A stretch of 64,000 bases of DNA from Flavobacteriales bacterium (GTDB lineage Bacteria > Bacteroidota > Bacteroidia > Flavobacteriales_F > PHOS-HE28). Both the position numbers and the translations under genes were made by a program. Location: contig JADJWA010000001.1 in the NCBI GenBank assembly GCA_016716605.1, positions 1,674,001 through 1,738,000 on the forward strand, read 5' to 3'. Below the pieces are notes generated by a model. The model was not told the origin of the DNA, ran no database searches, and saw only the letters and a list, made by a program, of their open reading frames with translations. How positions within the stretch are numbered: position 1 is the stretch's first letter; the number at the start of each line of letters is the position of its first letter. Below, one piece after another: positions 18,313 to 24,279 of this stretch.

Positions 18313-18320
18313 TAACTTCG
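18313..18320 (+). promoter_or_regulatory. -7 box TAACTTCG of aldehyde dehydrogenase gene
   Basis: It ends 6 nt before the ATG at 18327. Confidence 0.45.
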
Positions 18321-18326
18321 CTCGCG

Positions 18327-19786
18327 ATGGCAACCAAGAAGAAGACAATTGATTGGCCCCTGGCCCCTGCCCCCGAGTCCAAGGACCACATCACCCTGCG
18401 CCCGGAGTACGACCTCTTCATCGGCGGCAAGTGGACCGCCCCCAAGTCGGGCAAGTACTTCGACACCATCAACCCCGCCAACGAGCAGAAGCTCGCGCGC
18501 ATCGCCGAGGCCAACCAAGCCGATGTGGACGCCGCCGTGAAAGCCGCGCGCAAGGCCTACGACAATGTGTGGAGCAAGATGCCCGCCGCCGAACGCGCCA
18601 AGCACATCTACCGCATCGCGCGGCTGCTGCAGGAGAAAGCACGCGAGTTCGCCGTGGTCGAAAGCATGGACGGCGGCAAGGCCATCCGTGAAAGTCGCGA
18701 CGTGGACGTGCCGCTCGCCGCCGCGCACTTCTTCTACTACGCCGGTTGGGCCGACAAGCTCGGCTATGCGTTCCCGGGTAAAACACCGAGCGTGCGCTCG
18801 GCGTCGCCGGGCAGATCATCCCGTGGAACTTCCCGCTGCTCATGGCCGCGTGGAAGATCGCGCCCGCGCTGGCCTGCGGCAACACCGTGGTGCTGAAACC
18901 CGCCGAGACCACACCGCTCACATCGTTGCTGCTCGCCGAGCTCATCCAGGAAGCCGAACTCCCCGATGGCGTCGTGAACATCATCACCGGTGCAGGTGCC
19001 ACGGGCGCGGCGCTCGTCAACCATCCGGGCATCGACAAGATCGCTTTCACCGGCAGCACCGGCGTGGGCAAGCTCATCCAGAAGAGCATCGCCGGCACCG
19101 GCAAAAAGGCTACGCTCGAACTCGGTGGCAAGGCGGCCAACATCATCTTCGCCGATGCCACCATCGACCAGGCCGTCGAAGGCATCATCAACGGCATCTA
19201 CTTCAACCAAGGCCACGTGTGCTGCGCCGGCAGCCGCCTCTTCGTGGAGGAAGGCGTGCACGACGAGGTCATCCGCAAGCTCAAGCACCGCATGCGCTCG
19301 CTCGTCGTGGGCGATCCGCTGGACAAGAACACCGACATCGGCGCCATCAACAGCAAGGAACAGCTCGGCACCATCAACAAATACCTCAAGGTGGGCGTGG
19401 CCGACGGCGCGGAGATGTACCAGCCCGCGTGCGAGCTGCCCAGCAAAGGCTTCTGGTGCCGCCCCACGCTCTTCCTCAACGTGGCGCAGAGCGCGAGGAT
19501 CGCGCAGGAGGAGATTTTCGGTCCCGTGCTGGCCGTGCAGACCTTCCGCACCGTGGACGAGGTGATCCAGAAAGCCAACAACACGCCCTACGGCCTCAGC
19601 GCCGGCGTGTGGACGGACAAGGGCAGCAAGATCTTCAACCTCACGAGCAAATTGCGCGCGGGCGTCATCTGGGCCAACACCTATAACAAGTTCGATCCCA
19701 CCTCACCCTTCGGCGGCTACAAGGAAAGCGGGTATGGACGGGAAGGCGGCTTGCACGGGTTGAGCGCGTACTTGAATTTGAATTGA
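18327..19786 (+). pseudogene. NAD(P)-dependent aldehyde dehydrogenase, -1 frameshift
   Basis: Two overlapping frames together encode a complete class I/II aldehyde dehydrogenase of about 486 residues. The first frame reads MATKKKTIDWPLAPAP to GYAFPGK; the second resumes with ERALGVAGQIIPWNFPLLMAAWK. One base is missing between about 18778 and 18792, most simply one A from the AAAA run at 18781-18784. The rest is intact: NAD-binding FTGSTGVGK, general-base Glu in TLELGGKAAN, catalytic Cys in NQGHVCCAGSR, and the C-terminal PFGGYKESGYGREGG. It would oxidise an aldehyde to its acid; the substrate is not clear. Because only a single homopolymer base is lost, a sequencing or assembly error is as likely as true inactivation. 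Confidence 0.9.
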
Positions 19787-19803
19787 GTGATGCCGAACGC
19801 TGT

Positions 19804-19827
19804 CACATCGAGCGGAGTCGAGATGTG
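19804..19827. repeat. Short palindromic element / possible terminator
   Basis: CACATCGAGCGGAGTCGAGATGTG begins 17 nt after the aldehyde dehydrogenase stop. The ends pair (CACATC/GATGTG) with a partly pairing centre. This type of GAGCGGAGTCGAG hairpin is common between genes in many genomes and can act as a terminator. Confidence 0.55.
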
Positions 19828-19945
19828 GGCGTTCCGGCTCGAAGATTCGCCGTCGGGCCATTCGCTTCAAGTCCTCGCCGAAGCGGCTCCGGGCTTTCCG
19901 CTGCTGTCCCTAACGCGAAATGCAATGCCCTGCTTCATCAGAAGA

Positions 19946-19953
19946 TAATCTTG
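19946..19953 (+). promoter_or_regulatory. -7 box TAATCTTG upstream of CxCxxC protein gene
   Basis: It ends 9 nt before a GTG at 19963 and decides the start of that gene. Confidence 0.4.
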
Positions 19954-19962
19954 GTACAGCAT

Positions 19963-20412
19963 GTGACATATCGCAATTGGGTGTTCATCGTCGACGCAAA
20001 CGACGTGATGGAGAGGTTTGTGAAAATGGCCAAAGGTGGTCCCGAGCTTTGTGGCTGTGCTGACTGTCGAAACTTCATTGCGAACCGTGAGAACGTTTAT
20101 CCACCTGAGGTGCGAAAGTTGTTCGATGAACTCGGTATCGACTATCGAAAGGAAACAGAGGTGTTATGGCTAGGCCGTTTGGAGAATGGTCTGCATCAAT
20201 ACGGTGGCAAGTTCCATTTTCCGGGACGGGTGGAATTCAAGGGACAGCTTCATGCGGACGAAGCAATTGTGAGTGAACGATTCGCGATGAAGTGCGAACA
20301 GCTCAGTGGTAGGCCGGGCCCGAATCGAGAGAAGCTGACTTGGACGATTCAGATCGATTTCGAAGCGGAGTGTGAATGGCTGCTGCGGGATGTAGAAGAG
20401 CCTAAAGACTGA
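19963..20412 (+). CDS. Uncharacterised protein with CxCxxC motif
   Basis: 149 residues from a GTG start chosen because a -7 box lies 9 nt upstream; an ATG at codon 17 is an alternative. The reading frame continues upstream to 19783, but that part crosses the intergenic palindrome and is unlikely to be coding. The clearest feature is ELCGCADCRNFIANRENVYPPEVRKLFDELGID, with three cysteines that could bind a metal. I recall similar CGCxxCRNF proteins as uncharacterised. Composition is more AT-rich than in the flanking genes. It is followed 21 nt later by the AbiV-family gene in the same direction, so both may form a defence or stress pair. Function unknown. Confidence 0.7.
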   Translation: MTYRNWVFIVDANDVMERFVKMAKGGPELCGCADCRNFIANRENVYPPEVRKLFDELGIDYRKETEVLWLGRLENGLHQYGGKFHFPGRVEFKGQLHADEAIVSERFAMKCEQLSGRPGPNREKLTWTIQIDFEAECEWLLRDVEEPKD

Positions 20413-20433
20413 GAATCCCTGCCACTAAGGCTG

Positions 20434-21102
20434 ATGAAAGGAGCACAGTACTCCCAAAAGCTATCTCCAAGGAAGGCAGCAGAAGGAATGGCTGCTGCAA
20501 CGGAGAACGCCATCTCCCTGCTTTCCGACGCCCACTTGCTATTCGACAATGAGCGGTATGAGCGATCTGTAGCCCTCGCGATTCTTGCGATCGAAGAAGC
20601 GGGCAAGGTGAGTATCCTACGACAGATTCTGGTTCAAGACGACCCCAAAGAGCTCAATCGTTCGTGGAAGGACTATCGAAGCCACACAAGCAAGAACGTG
20701 CAATGGCAACTGCCCGCACTTGTCGCTGAAGGAGCAAGACAGCTTGAGGAGTTTCGCGGACTATTCGATCGGAATAGCAGTCACGGGGCACAACTTGATC
20801 GTCTCAAGCAAGCCGCATTCTACACAGATGCTGTTGGTCCTTGTGATTGGATTACTCCGAAACAGGCCATTACGAAGGAACTTGCGGAGGCCATCATGCT
20901 GATTGCGAAAGTGCTGGTTCGCACGGACAAGTCGATGTGTACCGAGCCTGCGCTCGAACTCTGGCTGAAGCATATGAAGCCTGTTCAAGGAAGGGATATG
21001 CTCACGATGAAGCAGGCACTGATTAACTGCTATCAAGAAGCGGAGGACTTGGGAATTCTACCTAAGGGCAAGACGAAGGATATGATCGGCTTTGTCCTAT
21101 GA
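20434..21102 (+). CDS. AbiV-family (HEPN-like) protein
   Basis: 222 residues. The N-terminal half has the AbiV signature: NAISLLSDAHLLFDNERYERSVALAILAIEEAGK (residues about 25-58), an alpha-helical HEPN-type arrangement with the conserved EE-x-GK. AbiV of Lactococcus blocks phage translation and is counted as an abortive-infection system. The C-terminal half (AFYTDAVGPCDWITPKQAI onward) is typical of family members. It is cotranscribed in all likelihood with the CxCxxC gene 21 nt upstream. A DHFR-family 5' repeat begins only 16 nt after its stop. Lower GC than neighbours suggests transfer. Family assignment is from motif recognition only. Confidence 0.75.
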   Translation: MKGAQYSQKLSPRKAAEGMAAATENAISLLSDAHLLFDNERYERSVALAILAIEEAGKVSILRQILVQDDPKELNRSWKDYRSHTSKNVQWQLPALVAEGARQLEEFRGLFDRNSSHGAQLDRLKQAAFYTDAVGPCDWITPKQAITKELAEAIMLIAKVLVRTDKSMCTEPALELWLKHMKPVQGRDMLTMKQALINCYQEAEDLGILPKGKTKDMIGFVL

Positions 21103-21117
21103 GCATCAGCCCCCACC

Positions 21118-21158
21118 ATGCCCCGCCTCATCGTCCACGGTTTCACCCTCTCGCTCGA
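21118..21158 (+). pseudogene. DHFR-family 5' fragment, copy 1
   Basis: It encodes MPRLIVHGFTLSLE, the N-terminus of a dihydrofolate-reductase/RibD-C family protein, then diverges and stops (TAG) after 16 codons. It begins 16 nt after the AbiV-family stop and ends 7 nt before the stop codon of the convergent HEAT-repeat gene. It is one of five same-orientation copies between 21.1 and 27.7 kb. Confidence 0.8.
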
Positions 21159-21164
21159 AAGACC

Positions 21165-22733
21165 TTAGCTCAGGAATACCTGAACGGCATCGAGTGTTCT
21201 TCGCTGTGCATAGGTGAGCTGCGTCAAAACCGCTCGAACGTTATTCAAGATTACTCGGGCCCTTTCGACCTCTTGGGGGGGTGCTTCCGTGAACAACCGA
21301 CGGGCATAAGCCACCCAGGCATTCAAGTTGGTCCAAGCTTGGTCGGCGACCTTTGGAGATGCATCCAAGCAAGCCTTGAGGGTATGAGGAAGTGATCCCC
21401 AGCCCCCGAAGTTGTTCAGCAAGGACAGGCCAGCCAAACGATGCATGACTTGTTCAGATGCCAGCAAGGTCAGCGCTTTATCGACCACAGCCTGATCATG
21501 GCGTTCGAGGAGGATGCCTTCAGCCTTTGCGCGGATCCGCTTGTTCCGATCCACGATCATCAACATCGCGTGTTCGTACGCTTGGTCCGGTGCGAGGCTA
21601 TCCAGCGCCATGAGCGCAGCTTGTCGTACAGTTGGGTCCGAATGTGTTGTGTAGGGAACGACATCGGTCACGTATTCGCTTCCCTTCACATCGCGTAGCC
21701 CCAGGAGGCAGCCAACCACCCTAATGCCACGCTTGAGATGCTCACGGTAATGTTCCACGAGTGCATCACGGGACAGGGCGAGCCGCTTAGCCGCCATGTC
21801 GCGAACATCGAATGACGGGTCGGTCAGGCCAAGGGTGAGCACGGCCGGTGTCGCGCGGTCACGGCGGATGAGTTCCTTGAGTGCGCTGGTTCGCACGCTG
21901 GGGAATGGGTCATTCAGAGCACCTTCCAGCAACCCCGTCGACCAGTCCTCGGCGAGTGTGACCACATGTCGGATCGTGGCAAGGCGGATAAGGAAGCTGC
22001 GATCATAGAGAAATGTGCGCAGCATCGCTTCACCACAAGCGTGCTCGGCGAGCAAGTAGCGAATGACCCTGAACCGCGATGCATCGCCAAGGGCTTGCAC
22101 GTCGATCAGCAATTGGGCAGGCTCCACTTCGTGGACAAGCCATCGCATCACCTCTTGATACACCGAGACCAGATCGACGCGCTTTACCTGCAACAGGGAC
22201 TCGATGTCGTGGATGGAACCCAAGAACCCCTTGCGGAACTCTGTTGCTTTGTACCTCGCCAGCACCTTCGTGGCCTGCGCGCGCACTTGCGGCACCCAAT
22301 CCCCAGCCCTGCGCAAGATGAAGGGGATGTACCGCCAGTCGGTCGAAACCGACATCTGTTCCAGCGCTGCCTGACGCACGTAGCCATTGCCGTTGATGCT
22401 CGCAATGCTCACTAGCGTTACGGCCTCATCAAGGGGTCTCGTGACTTGCCAGAAAGCAGGGTCCGTTGTCTGAAGCGGCATTCCGCTCATGCGTTCCTCT
22501 ACTTCCCTCACGCCTTTCAGTTCCTTGAATCGTGATATGATGACAGCGGCTGCGATCTCTTGCACGTAGGGCTCATCATCACGTGTAGCCGAGATGATGA
22601 TGCCATCCAAGTACCTATCCGAGTGACTGGCCAATTCCGAGATGCACCTGATCTTTTCCGGATATGACACGCGGAACGTGAACAAGCCTGTGGGCTTGCT
22701 TTGAATGGTCTTGATGCAGTTCTGCACGTCCAT
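21165..22733 (-). CDS. HEAT-repeat protein
   Basis: 522 residues, no signal peptide or membrane segment. It is built from paired helices typical of HEAT/PBS-lyase-like repeats: GNGYVRQAALEQMSVSTDWRYIP, DWVPQVRAQATKVLARYK, SFLIRLATIRHVVTLAEDW, NDPFPSVRTSALKELIRRD, TDPSFDVRDMAAKRLALSRD, SDPTVRQAALMALDSLAPD and DRNKRIRAKAEGILLERHD. The N-terminal 100 residues (MDVQNCIKTIQSK...) are less regular. HEAT solenoids bind proteins or nucleic acids; no enzymatic domain was seen. It lies alone between two DHFR-family fragments and reads towards copy 1. Placement among defence-like genes suggests, but does not show, a role in defence. Confidence 0.8.
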   Translation of the reverse strand: MDVQNCIKTIQSKPTGLFTFRVSYPEKIRCISELASHSDRYLDGIIISATRDDEPYVQEIAAAVIISRFKELKGVREVEERMSGMPLQTTDPAFWQVTRPLDEAVTLVSIASINGNGYVRQAALEQMSVSTDWRYIPFILRRAGDWVPQVRAQATKVLARYKATEFRKGFLGSIHDIESLLQVKRVDLVSVYQEVMRWLVHEVEPAQLLIDVQALGDASRFRVIRYLLAEHACGEAMLRTFLYDRSFLIRLATIRHVVTLAEDWSTGLLEGALNDPFPSVRTSALKELIRRDRATPAVLTLGLTDPSFDVRDMAAKRLALSRDALVEHYREHLKRGIRVVGCLLGLRDVKGSEYVTDVVPYTTHSDPTVRQAALMALDSLAPDQAYEHAMLMIVDRNKRIRAKAEGILLERHDQAVVDKALTLLASEQVMHRLAGLSLLNNFGGWGSLPHTLKACLDASPKVADQAWTNLNAWVAYARRLFTEAPPQEVERARVILNNVRAVLTQLTYAQRRTLDAVQVFLS

Positions 22734-22795
22734 CTTTCAAAGAAAAGATCTACGGCTGAACGAAAGCACTCAACTTTGATTTCCAACATTCCCCC

Positions 22796-22903
22796 ATGCC
22801 CCGCCTCATCGTCCACGGCTTCACCATCTCGCTCGACGGCTACGGCGCCGGCCCGCACCAATCGCTGGAGGCTCCGCTCGGCATCGGTGGTGTGAGCGTC
22901 TAA
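22796..22903 (+). pseudogene. DHFR-family 5' fragment, copy 2
   Basis: A 35-codon frame starting MPRLIVHGFTISLDG and continuing GPHQSLEAPLGIGG before a TAA at 22901. The matched region is longer than in copies 1, 3 and 4 and shares about 70 nt with copy 5. The TAA forms the start of the -7 box TAACTTTC of the next gene. The upstream CCCCC before the ATG is shared with the other copies. Confidence 0.85.
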
Positions 22904-22908
22904 CTTTC
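22901..22908 (+). promoter_or_regulatory. -7 box TAACTTTC at the end of DHFR copy 2
   Basis: It ends 6 nt before the ATG at 22915. Its first three bases are the stop codon of the truncated DHFR frame, so the promoter sits exactly on the repeat-cargo junction. Confidence 0.45.
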
Positions 22909-22914
22909 CATCGC

Positions 22915-23430
22915 ATGAATGCACTTGTCACCATCGTAGCTTTTGGCTCCTGCACGTTGACCCATGCGCAGATCGACAGCGCGTACATCGTTGCAGTGGA
23001 CCGCCGTGTTCAAGAAATCAACGCGGGGAAGGACTATGAGGTAAGGGCACTCGAGAACGAGGAGTTTCTGGAACAGATGACGGACGGCGGAGGGCATTTG
23101 ACCGGACTTATGAGAAATGGAGCGTTAGTCAAGATCGTCGAGTGGATCGGGCTCTCGAGTTGTGTCAACATCACAGAGTACTACTTCGAGAATTCGCAGC
23201 TCGTCCTCGTCTCATCTCAAGGCTTGGAGTTCGCATATGTGGACAGCACGGCTTCATTTGATCTGGACGTTCAGGATGTTACCATGGAAGCTCGGTTCTA
23301 TTTTCATGAGAACAACTTGGTCAAGGCCGTCCTGGAGGGTTCAACGCGATGCGGAGGTGATCCAACAAGGGAGTGGGCCTCCGTGTATCAAACCGAGGCA
23401 GTGCGCCTCAAGGATTTGTTGATGCGATAA
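22915..23430 (+). CDS. Small secreted protein of unknown function
   Basis: 171 residues. A short signal peptide is likely (MNALVTIVAFGSCTLTHAQ, cleavage after the AQ). The mature part is acidic, with two well-separated cysteine positions (SSCVNITEYYF and STRCGGDPT) and no recognised domain. The alternating strands (YYFENSQLVLVSSQ, EARFYFHENNLVKAVLEG) suggest a beta-rich fold. It starts 12 nt after DHFR copy 2 and ends 14 nt before copy 3, so it is a tightly packed single-gene unit. It has no T9SS C-terminal domain. Confidence 0.7.
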   Translation: MNALVTIVAFGSCTLTHAQIDSAYIVAVDRRVQEINAGKDYEVRALENEEFLEQMTDGGGHLTGLMRNGALVKIVEWIGLSSCVNITEYYFENSQLVLVSSQGLEFAYVDSTASFDLDVQDVTMEARFYFHENNLVKAVLEGSTRCGGDPTREWASVYQTEAVRLKDLLMR

Positions 23431-23443
23431 CAAGAACGCCCAC

Positions 23444-23491
23444 CATGCCCCGCCTAATCGTCCACGTTTTCACCATCTCGCTCGGCGGCTG
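23444..23491 (+). pseudogene. DHFR-family 5' fragment, copy 3
   Basis: It encodes MPRLIVHVFTISLGGW and then diverges. It begins 14 nt after the preceding stop codon. The last six codons and stop of the convergent TPR gene (stop at 23470-23472) are antisense to this fragment, so the TPR protein end was created at the junction. Confidence 0.8.
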
Positions 23492-24015
23492 GTCAGATCG
23501 TTCAACTCTTGGCGCACAACTTTCAGGTGATAGATCGATCGACATCTTGGTCCTCTCATGGCGAGATGTCGGTTGTATGCGCCGATCGCGTGTTTGGTCT
23601 TCTTAAGGGCCCTGTAGCAATGGGCAGAGCGGTACCAAGAGTCGGCTACCAGGCCGCGAGCCCAAGCCAAACCCTCACCGCAAGCGCCGTATGCGATGCG
23701 ATCGACGCCGCGCTTGACCAAGCGCTGATAGATGGCGAGCGCCTCGACGGTCCTTCCGAGCATGGCAAGGGTGCCAGCATGGTCCCAGAGGACAAGAGGA
23801 CATGTTGGTGCTAGTTGCAGGGCCTTTGTAGTAAGCTCCAGGGCCTTGGTGTATTGTCGCTGTTCGTGGTACGTAAGGGACAGTCGGGCGATCAACCAAT
23901 GGTTGTCCGGATCTTCTCGCAGTTGCGCTGAGATGAGCTTACGGGCACCAGCCCAGTTCTCTCGAGCGATCTCACGTTCGATCCTTGCGCCAGCGGATAC
24001 ACCCTGATTCGCCAT
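23470..24015 (-). CDS. TPR-repeat protein
   Basis: 181 residues, soluble. Tetratricopeptide-like helices are visible: NWAGARKLISAQLREDPDNHWLIARLSLTYHEQRQYTKALELTTKALQLAP and LWDHAGTLAMLGRTVEALAIYQRLVK, followed by a further pair around SWYRSAHCYRALKKTKHAIGAYNRHL. TPR proteins act as protein-binding scaffolds; no other domain is present. The -7 box TAACTTGG lies 4 nt before the ATG. The C-terminal SRRARW is encoded antisense within DHFR copy 3, so the protein may be slightly altered or truncated relative to its ancestor. Confidence 0.75.
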   Translation of the reverse strand: MANQGVSAGARIEREIARENWAGARKLISAQLREDPDNHWLIARLSLTYHEQRQYTKALELTTKALQLAPTCPLVLWDHAGTLAMLGRTVEALAIYQRLVKRGVDRIAYGACGEGLAWARGLVADSWYRSAHCYRALKKTKHAIGAYNRHLAMRGPRCRSIYHLKVVRQELNDLTSRRARW

Positions 24016-24019
24016 GTCG

Positions 24020-24027
24020 CCAAGTTA
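24020..24027 (-). promoter_or_regulatory. -7 box TAACTTGG of the TPR gene
   Basis: It ends 4 nt before the ATG at 24015; predicted leaderless start. Confidence 0.45.
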
Positions 24028-24101
24028 TCATCAAGAACGACCATGACTGCGAACGCGTAACCGTACTCGAGGCTCCAACTTAGATCCACGACAGTTCCCC
24101 C

Positions 24102-24140
24102 ATGCCCCGCCTCATCGTTCACGGTTTCACCATCTCGCTC
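24102..24140 (+). pseudogene. DHFR-family 5' fragment, copy 4
   Basis: It encodes MPRLIVHGFTISL, then reads QGPKGK and stops after 19 codons. It precedes a deoC 3' remnant by about 50 nt, so two unrelated gene fragments sit together at this junction. Confidence 0.8.
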
Positions 24141-24192
24141 CAGGGGCCAAAGGGTAAATAGCCGCCAACCGCATAGGATCCTCTTCATTACG

Positions 24193-24279
24193 AGCAGCCT
24201 GGCCAACGACATCCCGATGCAGCTACAGAAGGATGCCGACTGCCAAGACCAGAGCGCGGATTACTCCTCGTTGAATTGA
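24193..24279 (+). pseudogene. Remnant of a deoC 3' end
   Basis: 87 nt that align without gaps to the last 28 codons plus stop of deoC at 13682-13768 (66 of 87 positions identical by hand count). The encoded peptide SSLANDIPMQLQKDAD is still in frame and ends in TGA. The stop codon and last residues of the antisense STAND-LRR gene lie inside it (24261-24279). Confidence 0.85.

Noticed and set aside
19783..19962. Extended N-terminus of the CxCxxC protein
   Set aside because: The frame crosses an intergenic palindrome and a promoter-like box; composition does not look coding.
22796..22903. DHFR copy 2 as a functional 35-residue leader peptide gene
   Set aside because: Its sequence is the DHFR-family N-terminus found in other truncated copies; a fragment is the simpler reading, though translation cannot be excluded.
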